Shown: one piece after another, positions 21,838 to 33,099 of the stretch | Layout of the letters: each line of letters begins with the position of its first letter | Numbering within the stretch: position 1 is the stretch's first letter | DNA from: Closterium sp. Naga37s-1 | Taxonomy: Eukaryota; Streptophyta; Zygnematophyceae; Desmidiales; Closteriaceae | DNA: 64,000 nucleotides | Assembly (NCBI GenBank): GCA_947471745.1 | Contig: CANJKZ010001109.1 | Span: 62,001 to 126,000, forward strand | Reading direction: 5' to 3' | Position numbers and translations under genes: made by a program | The notes under the pieces: generated by a model | Databases searched by the model: none | What the model was told of the DNA's origin: nothing | Seen by the model: the letters and a program-made list of their open reading frames with translations, nothing else

Positions 21838-24800
21838 TCAAGTGGTAAGCGATCTTTGTGGGGACAAGTGTTGGTGATAGTATTTGGGATGATGTGAGAA
21901 AGGGTTGAACTCCTCAGCTGAGGTGCTGGATGAGCTGTAATGTGAATCGCCAGACGAGCCGTGTGACGAGTCATGGGACGAGTCTTGTGACGAGCCGCCA
22001 GAACCGTCAGACGAGTGATCAGAACCGTCGGAAGCATGAGATGAGCTATCAGAGCCGTCGTATGAGCTTTCAGTTGAGCTGTCAGAAGAAGAGCCATCGG
22101 AGGATGAGAAGTAGAACACCACACAGCGCCTCTCGTCCGGAATGATGCTGTTGCCGTCACCTGTGTTGAGATTGAACGTTGCAGCATCGGTGGACACCTG
22201 CGCGGCACTGATGGGTAACCGGATGTAGCAGTTGGCTAGGTTGGCCGAGAGAATATCCATGATGTTTCGTGCGGTTAGCACCTGGGGGGTGGGGAAGGTG
22301 TGGATGAGAGGGGGACGGAGGATGTTACAACTCATGTTGTGTGAAAGCTGATACACGCAGGTGCGCAGACATGTGCGATGGGAGAGGCATGTGCGATGGG
22401 AGAGGCATGTGCGATGGGAGAGGCATGTGCGATGGGAGAGGCATGTGCGATGGGAGAGGCATGTGCGATGGGAGAGGCATGTGGGATGGGAGAGGCATGT
22501 GCGATGGGAGAGGCATGTGCGATGGGAGAGGCATGTGCGATGGGAGAGGCATGTGCGATGGGAGAGGCATGTGCGATGGGAGAGGCATGTGCGATGGGAG
22601 AGGCATGTGCGATGGGAGAGGCATGTGCGATGGGAGAGGCATGTGCGATGGGAGAGGCATGTGCGATGGGAGAGGCATGTGCGATGGGAGAGGCATGTGC
22701 GATGGGAGAGGCATGTGCGATGGGAGAGGCATGTGCGATGGGAGAGGCATGTGCGATGGGAGCGGCATGTGCGATGGGAGAGGCATGTGCGATGGGAGCG
22801 GCATGTGCGATGGGAGAGGCATGTGCGATGGGAGAGGCATGTGCGATGGGAGAGGCATGTGCGATGGGAGCGGCATGTGCGATGGGAGCGGCATGTGCGA
22901 TGGGAGAGGCATGTGCGATGGGAGCGGCATGTGCGATGGGAGCGGCATGTGCGATGGGAGAGGCATGTGCGATGGGAGAGGCATGTGCGATGGGAGAGGC
23001 ATGTGCGATGGGAGAGGCATGTGCGATGGGAGAGGCATGTGCGATGGGAGAGGCATGTGCGATGGGAGAGGCATGTGCGATGGGAGCGGCATGTGCGATG
23101 GGAGAGGCATGTGCGATGGGAGAGGCATGTGCGATGGGAGCGGCATGTGCGATGGGAGAGGCATGTGCGATGGGAGCGGCATGTGCGATGGGAGAGGCAT
23201 GTGCGATGGGAGAGGCATGTGCGATGGGAGAGGCATGTGCGATGGGAGCGGCATGTGCGATGGGAGCGGCATGTGCGATGGGAGCGGCATGTGCGATGGG
23301 AGCGGCATGTGCGATGGGAGAGGCATGTGCGATGGGAGCGGCATGTGCGATGGGAGAGGCATGTGCGATGGGAGAGGCATGTGCGATGGGAGAGGCATGT
23401 GCGATGGGAGCGGCATGTGCGATGGGAGAGGCATGTGCGATGGGAGCGGCATGTGCGATGGGAGCGGCATGCAGGATGGGAGAGGCATGCACAATGGGAA
23501 AGATACATATAACAGGAGTTTTTGCAGAGAGAGCAGCAAGTCTCACCCACACTCTGTCACTCACATTGCTTTGGAAGAAAAAAGCGTTAGTAGCTGCTGC
23601 TGTTGTCTTGTCCTCCACTCCATCCCCACATATGATCTCTGCTGAGCCCACATTAATCACCACCACTCGTACTCCCCCTCCGCTATCCCCTCCCCCGTTA
23701 TCCCCCCCTCCGTTAGTCTCCCCCCCACCGCTCTCCCCTGTGTTGACCTCTGTCGGAGCTATAGTCACTGTGGTTAGTCCATCTGCCGAGCCTGGATCCA
23801 GCAGCTGCTGTAGCGTGATGCGAGGTACGGTGGTTTCCGAACCTCCAAGGATGAAACCGCACAAGCTGGGTTCGGGAGGGCAGTTGGAGTCCGCGGGGGT
23901 TTCAGGTTCGGGAGGGGGTGGTGAAGGGGGAGGTTCGGTGGGCGGAGGTGAGGCTGGTGGTTCGGGAGGAGGTGCGTATGCAGGCTCGGGAGGAGGGGCG
24001 GCGGTGGGAGGTTCGGATTGTGGGGGTGGAGATGCTGGGGGGTTGGGGGAAGGGGGGGGCTCGGGGGGAGGAATCGGGGGGAGGATTGGGGGCATGACAG
24101 GGGGAGTTTCGAGGGGGGGAATCACTGGGGTTTCGGGAGGAGGGGCAGGGGGAAGAGCAGGCGGGGGAGCAGGCGAGGGGGACGGTGGGGGGGGAGATGG
24201 AGGGGAAAGAGGTGGGGGAATAGGGGGGATGGTTGGAGGGAGGGATGGCGGTGGGAGAGGGGGTGGGGGAGAAGGGGGAGGTGAGGGAGGGGGAGCAGGA
24301 GGTGGGGCGGGTGGGGGAAGAGAAGGGGGAAGTGACGCAGGGGGAGGGGCAGGAGGAGGGGCAGGAGGAGGGGCAGGAGGAGGGGCAGGAGGGGGCGCAG
24401 GGGGAGGGGAAGGTGGGGAGGCAGGAGGGGGAAGAGAAGGGGGAGGAGGCGGAGGTAGGGAAGGGGGAGGGGGGGAAGGAAGCGGCGGGGGAATAGGGGG
24501 AGGAAACGGAGGGGGAGAGGGTGGGGGAAGCGGGGGTGGGAAGGGGGGACGAGGGGGAGGGCTACTGGGAGGAGGGGGGAAGGGGGGACTGGGGGAGGGA
24601 GGCGGGGGTGTTTTGTTCCACTTGTACTTGAGTGGCTGGGACGTTGTGCCTGGAGGGATGCAGAGAGGGCATGGAGAAGGAAAGAAGACCAAGGGTTTAG
24701 GGAGATAAAGATGGGATGGAGGGAGGAAGGAACAACGATGGCAAAGGAGAGCTCTGCAAGGTTAAGTCAACATGATTACGTATCACACAACAGCACACCA

Positions 24801-27800
24801 CTTTAAACCACGTCACACCTCACCAAATCCTACCCAAACCTAACCGAACTTACTTAGATACCCTACCTTATGCCACGCTCCCCTACCCTGTGAATTGCAA
24901 GCTGTTTGTGACATGGGAAGGGGAGTGGCACGTGACTGTGAGTGAACCAGTGTGAGGGTGAGTGTGAACCGAGTGAATGTGAGAGTGTGCGTGTGAGAGT
25001 GTGGCACAGCAGGGCGGCCTAGGAGTGTGGAAACCAGCCGGCCAGGCTGACTGGGTGAGAGGGTGAGAGGTTGAGAAGGTAAGAGGGTGGATTACAGTTC
25101 ATGTCGGCCCATGAAATGCGGGAAGCAACGTTGTTGAAGTAGACATGCTTGTTGAACAGCCAGGGCGCTGGTGGTGGCGAGCAGGAGAGAGGGGAAGAGG
25201 CAACGACTTTTGAGACGTCTCAAAAACAGCCAGGGCGCTAGTGGTGAGAGCAGGAGAGAGGGGAAGAGGCAACGTGAACAAGGTGAAGGAGGGAATGGAG
25301 GGAGAGGGCAAGGAGGGGGTAGAGCAAAGAGGTTGAAGGGGGTGTGATTCTGATTCCTCATCATATCATCGTGTGAGTGCGTGTGGCGTGGCTTGTGGAA
25401 TGGAATGGAATGGAATGGAATGGAATGGAATGGAATGGAATGGAATGGAATGGAATGGGTACATCAGGCAGGCTGCGACTCAAACAGGCCCGCCCCTACC
25501 TCCAATGATGGTGTGGGGAGTGTTGGTCAATGTCTTCTGCAGCGCGAAACACACTGTCCTGGGCAGGGCTGCTGGGTCCTGGAGGGGTGCAGAACGGTGG
25601 ATGAGGGTGGAGATGGGTGGAGACGGGTGAGGGAGGGTGGAAGGTTGGCATAGCGTGGCTAAGGTAGGGAGGGCTGAAAGGGAGGGAATGGTGCGTACAA
25701 ACATGCAGTGGTGAGGAACAAGCAAGCAAGCAGGTGAGGAGGAGGTCTAGTGTCACTCTTCAAAGTGTCACTAACGTAGTACCCAACCCAGGAGAGAAGA
25801 GAAGAGGAGGGGCTACTCACGGGCAGCAGGAGATACGTGTCCAGTGGTAACCACCAGAAGGCCCCGTTGGTGATACGGTAACCACTGATACATATAAGCC
25901 TTCACTCACGGGCAGCAGGAGATACGTGTCCGGTGGTAACCACCAGAAGGCTCCATTGGTGAAGTCCAGGCGGGCGAGAGGGAAGGAGGCCAAGAGCGCT
26001 GCGCGGGAGCTGGTGTGGTGTGGTGTGGAGTGAGGCAAGGAGAGGGAGGGGCGGATGGGGGAAAGGAGGTTGGAAGGGGAATGGGGCATGGAGGACCGGG
26101 AATGGGGGATGGGAGATGGGGATAGAAGGTGGAGGGGTGTGAGAATGGTCAGGAACAACCCCCAAGCGTTTTCTGCCCTCTACTGTCCTGCCTGCATGGT
26201 CAAGGAAGTGACATTTGAGTCGACTCAAAAGTCACCTCGTTCCATGCCCCATGGTCAAGGAGGAGCACACAGTGAGCCAGAGCATGGGGCATGGGACGAC
26301 CTATAAGTTGAGTTCAAGTTACGAGGCACAGGGCGTAGGAGGTTGGTGGGTGGGTGGGTGGGTGGGTGGGATGATGTATGGCGGGGAGTGAGAGCACCGG
26401 GCGTGGGGCATTCGTTGGAAGTCACTCACGAAACGAGATGTTGACAGGGGCAGGCAGGTGGTAGCAGTCAGAGCAGAGAGCAATGACCGTGAGGCGTGAG
26501 GCATGGCGCGTGGGACATTCACCCTTACATGAGGCATGCGTGCCACTCCCGAAATACTCACAGTGGCAGGCAGGTCGTGGCAGTCCAACTGCACTGGCAG
26601 AGGCATGGGCATGGGCATGAGGTATGGCGCATGGACATGGCGCATGGGATGGGACGTACGCTCCTACAGCACTCACGAGATGTTGACAGTGGCAGGCAGG
26701 TCGTAGCAGTCCAGCTGCACTGGCAGGGTGGGCGGTGCTGTGGCTGTGAGCTTCGCACCGGGTACCAGCAGCAGCACCTGAGCGCGCAACACAACAGAAT
26801 CTCGCGCATAGAACATGGATTCTTCAGTACGGAACGGTGCTGCACAGGCGGAATGGAATGATGCACAGGATAAACTCAGCCGACCATCAGCCCAGGAACA
26901 CTTGCTGCTGTGCTATATGGATACACACAATTAGTTTCACTCTCCTAGAAACCTTGCCCTTTTGAAAGCGTGAGGCTCTGAGGAACCTGACTAATGCCTC
27001 ATCTTGCCCACCCCAGCGCCTCACCTTGCCCACCCCAACGCCTCACCTGTTTGACAAAGGCATTGTAAGCGGTGGGGGGCAGAGCAGTGAGGGGCGCAGA
27101 GGAGCTGATGACAGCTCCCCGGCCCTGCTCTGGCACCGACTCCCATGTCATGCCTGGCAGCGGCAGTGGCTGTGCTGCCACCTGCAGCGATGCTATGGCC
27201 ACGTAATAGAGCTGACTGGCGGGTGGGAGGGAGGGGGGCGGAAGGGAGGTTGTGGAGGTGTGTGGCTTGGGCAGGGGCAGTGGTAGCGGCAGCTATGCCG
27301 CCACCTGCAGTGATGCTATGGCCACGTAATAGAGTTGACTGGTGGGCGGGAAAGGGTAGGGTGGGGGAGGTGGGAGGGTGTGACAGGTGCAATGGCGGTG
27401 GCGGTGGCGGTGGCAGGATGGCAACCCGCATGCACCCGCACATAATCCGCAGGCTAGAAACAGACCCCATCCCAGCACCTACGTTGCTAAATACGAGTAC
27501 CGAGTATAATACGTTAGCGTATTATACGCTTGGTATATACGCGGTACGCCAAGGCTGGCGTACTGCTGATACGCAAAAATACGCTGGCGGGCAGCTAAAA
27601 CTTTTTTTCCCGGGCAGGTATAAAAAAACCTGTTTCAGGGGGGGGTTCAGGCCGACAACAACACATGTCAATATTTTATTTCATAAATATCCAGAAATAC
27701 ATAGTTCATCCACATAATCCCCACCCTCTAGCGAGCTTCCCCACAGCCTATTTCCTTGCGGGGCTTTTCCACCACCACCCCTTCCCCATACTCATCCGCC

Positions 27801-30800
27801 AGCACTGCATCATCTCCTTCCCCCCCCAGCAGGTCATCCTCCTCCTCCTCGTCCATGTTGTAGCCGTGGGGGATAGGGGCATCCGGGATGTTCCCGGGCA
27901 CAACCGTGCTGGCCCCATCCTTGTTGTACCAATTGCGCACAACGTTCCAGTTGTGCGCAATGTAAACCAGGTCCGCACACTTGAGTAAACATAGGAATGA
28001 AGGATAGGAAGGCGTCAACGAGTAAATGCTCACATGACGTGCTGGACATTTGAGAGGGGTGGTTGGATATGAGAGGTTTGGTGGGGTGGTGTGTGGTTGG
28101 GGTGGTGGGAGGTTTGGATTCTGAAATTTGAATTTCAGACGTGGGTTGGGCGATGTGCTTGGTCGCGTAACCAGTCGCGAAGCCCTAATAACCGTCGCAA
28201 ATTTTTTTCAATTTCGATTTTTTTTTTCGCCGGGCTGCCCGCGCGTTTTTTCACGAATTCGAAGCGTATTAGCGTACCACGTACGTACGCAATCGTATAT
28301 ACGTGGTACGCCACCCTACCCAGAGCGTATTTGGCAACGTAGCCCAGCACGCGACCCACTCTCCAGGTTAACACATGGAGGGTTGGGTAGGATCAGTAGA
28401 GGAACAAACATCCATGCACCAACATCAGACCCCATCACGCTACGCACTCTTCAGGTTGACCCAGCATGGGGGTGGAGGAGGTAGGTTTGACGGCAATCCC
28501 TGCTGCTGCTGCATCCCCCAGCAGCAGCCTCCCGCCACTGCCTGCTGCTGCGTCACCTTCAAAACACAGTCCCACCGCATCCAACCGCTGCGAACCCAAT
28601 TGGGCTCCCGACACTCCTGTTGCCGCTGATGCTGCTACTGCTGCTGATGCTGATGCTGATGCTGATAACACCACCCCCTGTGCTGCTTCCTCTGCTGTTG
28701 CCTTTTGTGTAAAACCTAGGGATTCTTGCGCTGCTGATGCTGCTCCTCCCCATCCTTCTCCCCCTCCCCCAGGGTAACCCTCAGCTGCTGCGGCAGCAGG
28801 GGAGGCGGGGAAAGGGGCGACGAGTTGCGAGGGGAGGGAGGTGGCTGAGCGGGAGAGGGAGAGGAGGCCATCGGGGTAGAGAGAGGAGGAGAGGGCTGAT
28901 GCCTCCCCGTCCTGCTGTGCACAGCTGAGGGAAGAGGGAGAGGAGGAAAAAGGGAGGGGAGGGGAGGGGAGGGGGAGGGAAAAGGGAGGGGAAAGGGAGG
29001 AAAAGGGAGGAACGAGAAAATGGGAGGGTAATATGTATGGAGGGGGAGGAGAGGGGGGTTTGAGAGGAGGGGAAGCCAGTGTGGACAATGATAAGATAAG
29101 GCCTGGCTGTTTCACTGAAATGGGGTAGACACAGAAATGGGATGCATGCAATGCAGGCTGCAGCAGACGGTATGCTATGCCACACCATGCCACACAATGT
29201 CATACCACAAAATCAACTCCCCCCGAAAGCCCCCTCCCCCCCCGGCTTACCCAAAGAGCACAGACTGAGACAAGCCACCTCCCTCCCCCACTCCCCCCGG
29301 CAGCAGCACCACGTCTTGCACGACAGTGCCCACGAGACTTCCCCCCAGGGCGCCCCCCGAGAGCAGAGGCAGGTTGAACTGGCAGGAGAGGTCGGTGGCG
29401 TTGACTAGTGAGCAGCCAAAGCCGTTCCCAAGCAGCTGGCACTTGTCAGGAGATATGCACGGGATGATGGCTGCTGTGGTGCTGAGAGGTACTGCGAATG
29501 GTGGGCTGGGGGTCTGTGAGGGGGGGTGGGGAGAGACAGGGGGGAGATGGGGAGAGAGAGGGGATAGGTGGGGGGATGGAGTGGTCTTAAGGCGCTTCAA
29601 AACGTGAAGCCGCTCCCGAGCAGCTGGCACTTGTCGGGGGAGACGCACGGGATGATGGCTGCTGTGGTGCTGAGGGGTACCGCGAATGGTGGGCTGGGGG
29701 TCTGGGGGAGGGGGAGAAGGGGAGATGGGTAGAGGGGAGAGAGAGGGGAGAGGAGAGAAGGGCAGGGTAGAGAGGGTAGAGGAGGGGCCATAACTTGAAG
29801 CAAGGGATGCTTGCATGAGAAAGTAAACACGCATCCGCATGCTGAACTGAGAGAGTGCAGTGCATGGTGCAGCTGTGTAAGCACGATGAGATGCGGTGAA
29901 GCATGGTTGTGTGCAAGCTTGAGCAGGTGATTGGATGGCGTAAGCCTCCAAACATAACCACTTTACATCATTTCATAACACCCCTTTTTGCCTAACCCCT
30001 CCCCAAACACAAGCCTGGTGCAAGCCCAGAAACCCCACATGCAGGACAGGAGGAGGGGGACGCACCGGGGCGTTGGGAGCAGCAGGGATGGAGGGAGGGG
30101 AGAGGCGGCCGGAGACAGCGCAGGAGGCGCAGAGGCAGGGCACGGCAATCATGGCTGCTGCTGTTGCCACCCCCACCTGCAGCGCCTGCTGCTGCGAGCC
30201 CAGCTGAATCGCTGTGTAGAACGCCCTGATGGACGGAGGGATGGGGGAATAATGGGTGCATGGATGGGAAGGAAGGAGGGAGGGAGGGAGGGTGGGAGGG
30301 AGGGAGAAAGGGAGAAAGGGAGAAAGGGAGAAAGGGGGAAAGGGAGAAAGGGAGAAATGGAGAAAGGGAGAAAGGGAGAAAGGGAGAAAGGGAGAAAGGG
30401 AGGACAGAGCCAAGGATGGGCCTTGGCTGGGCCATGCAAGGCCCAAATCAATTCAAGCGCTTGAGTGATGAAACCATGTGAGCTTGAGAAACGGAAGAAG
30501 AGCGCACCTGAGAGGGCCTAGGGAGCGACGATCCAAGGCAGCTGCGAAAGAGGAAGTCGCTGCTGCTGCTGCTGCCTGGCGCCAGGATACACGGCCGGGA
30601 AGAAAAGGGGAGGAGGGGGGGAGAAGGAGGGAGAGGACAGGGGGAGCGGAAGGGGAGGAAAGGGAAAGGCATGCACGAGGGTTGGGCTTCCCGGAGTGGC
30701 AAGGATGACGTGCGTGCGTGCGGCGCGTGTGTATGGTATGTGGATTACATATTTGTGGAGTTGCTCTGACTAGCAAGTATGTTCCAACGGCAAGGAGCGT

Positions 30801-31938
30801 GTACCTGTAGCGTGTAGCGTGGGGAGGGAGGGGGGGGGGGGGGGGGTGCTGTAGCGTGTACCTGGGCGATCAGCTGCCGTGGTGCCGGTCTGTTCTTCAA
30901 TGGGAGGGATAAAGAACTGACAACTCTTTTGCCGCCGCCGCCGCCACTGTTGTTGCTGCGGCTGCTGCCAGTGTCAGCAGGGTTCTTGGGTTGACTGGTT
31001 GGGCTGCGTTGACCAGGTTGACTGCGTTGACTCCAGGGCGGCTTCCATTGCTGCACGCCTCTCTGCCCGCTCCTCCGTGCCTGCCCACGTGTGCTGTGCC
31101 CAGACGCCACGTGGCTGCTGCTGAACCTGAATCCTCCTCCCGTCCCTCCTCCTTCGCCTCCTCGCGTCCCTCCTCCCTCTCCTACGCTCCAACCACTCGC
31201 ACCAGTAAAAGCCAGTGCCTGGCCTTCTCTCCCTTCTCTCCCTTCCCGCACTCCTCTCTCTCCTTTCCCCTCCCTCTCTTCTCCCCCTGCACCCCACGCC
31301 TCCTCTCGCGCCACTCCTCCTGCCCGCGCGCCGTTCCTATGCGCCGCCACCTCGTGGGCGCGGTCGCCGCCAGACGCCAAGCTGCGCCTTTCGACCTGAT
31401 GGCGCGGGGAGGGGAGCACACGGGCGGGAGGGAGACGGGCGGGGGGTGAAACGGACCGAGAGGGAGGCGCGCGGAAGAGCGGGGGAGCAGGCGGAGAGCG
31501 TCACATGGGGAAATCAGGGCGAAATTGAGAGTGCGCGAAGGAGGGGCGTCGGCGGATGGCGACGATACGCGGACCTATGCGTGAATCTGTCCGCACGCTC
31601 GGGCGTGGATGCACACTGTGCATACCACGCAAATATAATATGACGGGACTATACTTCTCGACAGCGGACACTGTTAACAGTCGCGCTAAAGAACGCCAAC
31701 ACCGCGCGCCACGTACCCGCGGCCATTGAGGAGCCTCTGTCCGCGCGCTGCTTCCCCCCGTCGCCTCCCGCTTCTCCCGCCGCATCAGCACCGTCAACTG
31801 CGCCGCCATCTGAATCAGTGCCAGTGATAGCGCCATCGCCAGCACCGCCACGACCAGCGGCGCGCGCGGAGAGCCTACCGCGCGCGCACGCGCGCGGGGG
31901 ACTCCGCGCTGTGCGGGGGGAAGGGCGGTAGGCGCCAT
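21838..31938 (-). CDS. membrane-anchored aspartic-protease-like protein without catalytic Asp, fused to a proline-rich domain
   Basis: Exons: 31938-31717, 31395-30862, 30575-30508, 30225-30066, 29513-29251, 28924-28461, 27215-27047, 26777-26677, 26009-25910, 25578-25500, 25167-25096, 24649-23565, 22281-21838; about 1253 residues. A type II anchor (about 28-52) leads to an A1 aspartic-protease fold: FYTAIQLG, CSLVNATDLSCQFNL, VLFGCA, DGLLSLSRSATSLPSQL, GRLLLGD...TPML, LDCYDLPATVNIS, GAFWWLPPDTYLLLP, HTIIGAPWLFN, NNVASRISWADMNC. The first DTG is ATA (about 295-297) and the second DSG is SSS (about 608), so it should be proteolytically dead. A 200-residue PPSPPPP region, a Cys/Gly-rich domain and a Ser-rich tail follow. 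All phases agree except exon 6 to 7, off by one base at a GGG run. That intron holds a hAT insertion. Secreted or surface role inferred. Confidence 0.8.
22367..23490. repeat. 18-bp minisatellite, unit CGATGGGAGAGGCATGTG
   Basis: About 62 head-to-tail copies fill the intron between the last two exons of the aspartic-protease-like gene. Units differ mainly at one base (GAGAGG or GAGCGG). Because 18 is a multiple of three, long ORFs stay open in several frames on both strands; these are artefacts. Confidence 0.97.
25155..25275. repeat. duplicated acceptor side of exon 11 (aspartic-protease-like) around a palindrome
   Basis: AACAGCCAGGGCGCTGGTGG and following bases (25155-25206), spanning the real acceptor, recur at 25225-25274. 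The junction is the perfect palindrome TTTTGAGACGTCTCAAAA (25208-25225). Confidence 0.85.
25398..25457. repeat. (GGAAT)n microsatellite
   Basis: Twelve perfect pentamers in an intron of the aspartic-protease-like gene. Confidence 0.97.
25815..25960. repeat. duplicated donor side of exon 9 (aspartic-protease-like)
   Basis: The segment spanning the real donor (25905-25960) recurs at 25815-25870 with its own GTGAGT. On the minus strand the extra copy still encodes most of FWWLPLDTYLLLP. Inverted words CAGTGGTAACC and GGTAACCACTG lie at the junction. Confidence 0.85.
26205..26245. repeat. palindrome TTTGAGTCGACTCAAA with extended arms
   Basis: 26214-26229 is a perfect 16-bp palindrome. Arms GTGAC and GTCAC extend it with one mismatch each side. 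TGGTCAAGGA occurs on both sides. It belongs to the same family as the palindromes at 1070, 7330 and 25208. Confidence 0.85.
26418..26735. repeat. triplicated donor side of exon 8 (aspartic-protease-like)
   Basis: The real exon end (DCYDLPATVNIS, donor GTGAGT at about 26676) has two diverged copies at 26538-26610 (DCHDLPATVSIS) and 26418-26475 (DCYHLPAPVNIS), the latter followed by its own GTGAGT. Confidence 0.8.
27160..27350. repeat. duplicated acceptor side of exon 7 (aspartic-protease-like)
   Basis: 27285-27350 repeats the start of exon 7 and its CAG acceptor, again encoding LYYVAIASLQVAA, then meets a stop. Confidence 0.85.
27479..28342 (-). mobile_element. hAT DNA transposon remnant keeping a transposase C-terminus
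   Basis: Ends CTACGTTGC(T/C)AAATACG are inverted repeats, with 8-bp target duplication CCCAGCAC on both sides (27471-27478, 28343-28350). On the minus strand an ORF ending at 27728 contains CADLVYIAHNWNVVRNWYN, like the C-terminal part of hAT transposases, preceded by a plausible acceptor and followed by an acidic tail. Subterminal regions are rich in TACGC-type words. Most of the transposase is absent. It sits in an intron of the aspartic-protease-like gene. Confidence 0.85.
29418..29706. repeat. duplicated acceptor side of exon 5 (aspartic-protease-like)
   Basis: 29603-29706 repeats 29418-29518 including the CAG acceptor and the peptide STTAAIIPC(V/I)SPDKCQLLG. The truncated edge of the extra copy abuts CTTAAGGCGCTTCAAAACG (29585-29603), a decayed member of the palindrome family. 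Confidence 0.85.
30268..30405. repeat. (GAGAAAGG)n purine-rich tandem repeat
   Basis: About 13 octamer copies in an intron of the aspartic-protease-like gene. A nearly pure G run lies at about 30828-30846 in another intron. Confidence 0.9.
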
Positions 31939-32579
31939 TGCACTACGGAGGGTGTCTGCCCTGCGGCTAGCACTGTTGAGCGGCGATGACGCACGAGCGT
32001 TGTCTATAACGAGCGGCCTAAAGCTTCTGTAACGTGAGCCCGAAATGCCGGCGTCCTAGCGTCATTGTAGGTGAAAGTTACTAACCAACAAGGCTCATTC
32101 TAGACCAAGACTGTAGGGTCAACAGTGCAACGAGCGACTAACGAACGAGCGAGGAGGAATCAGCGACAGTGAGGCGAGGTAGAATGACCAAGGGAATATC
32201 GCGGCTGGAGATGGTACATGCGCTGGCCAAGCCGCACCAAAACTGTGCTGAAGCAGGCAATTGGTTTGGCTTGGGGCAGGTGTACCGGTATTCGATAGAG
32301 GACGTCGGCGGGACGAGAGGAAAGGAAGTGTGGAGGTTGAAATGTGGGAAACCAGGATAATGTTTGAAATATGAAAGCATACATCCTCTTGTCACTATGT
32401 TTGACAGGTCCTTTTTTACCTGAAATTTAAGAGGCAAAGTATTATAAATTACCATTATCTATCAAAGCTTGAAGAAACGACTATGTGCAGCAGTTATACT
32501 TTCAATCCAAACTTCCGCCCTAAGCTCTAGAGTGACACGTTCAAGTATAGCTAAGAGTGCTTTTGTGAAAGAGTATTCT
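31939..32579. other. upstream region of the aspartic-protease-like gene
   Basis: It probably contains the promoter. No ORF or element that I recognise. Confidence 0.4.
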
Positions 32580-33099
32580 TTGTTTGTAAGGATTTACAAA
32601 TCCCTACTGAGGCACTCGTTAGCGAGGTCATCCCGAGGGCCATGCGACTAACTGGTTCGGCCTACAATTTCGCATCCAAACCTCACCGAGCCGCCTCCAC
32701 ACCAATCGCGACCCTTCGCGAGCCAACCTTTCCCCACCTCCCCGCCTAGCTAGGACTTCCCGTGTGTATCGTCATTCTGTAATCCATCATTCATGTTATT
32801 CGTTATTCTGCGCACTTTGCAAGTTCATTCATAACACCTGGTATCAGAGCTACTTTCCTAGCCTACCCCGCTTTTCAGAGTGTAATACCCCTCAGGAGGG
32901 GACAAGGAAGGATGTCTTGGGGTTCAGGAGTTGCGTAGTCCGGCCAGGAGAACTAGTTAGTTGCTCCTCGCGGCTATGTTTTCACGGGTACTCCTTCGGC
33001 ACCGCCAGATCCTTGCCTTCGACGGTCGCGATCGACCGTGGCCCCCTTCCCCCCGGGCAACGTGCAGCTGTGGTTGTCGCGACATTAAAACGTGAATTA

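Noticed and set aside
24018-24500. Plus-strand Gly/Glu-rich ORFs at 24018-24500
   Set aside because: They are the antisense of the proline-rich exon of the minus-strand gene.
22332-24708. Very long ORFs on both strands (over 700 codons) across the 18-bp repeat
   Set aside because: The unit is 18 bp, so any frame without a stop stays open. Only the part between 23565 and 24649 on the minus strand joins other exons and has its own splice sites.
25398-25457. GGAAT repeat as possible human satellite contamination
   Set aside because: The repeat is short, perfect, and sits inside an intron of a local gene with matching sequence on both sides.
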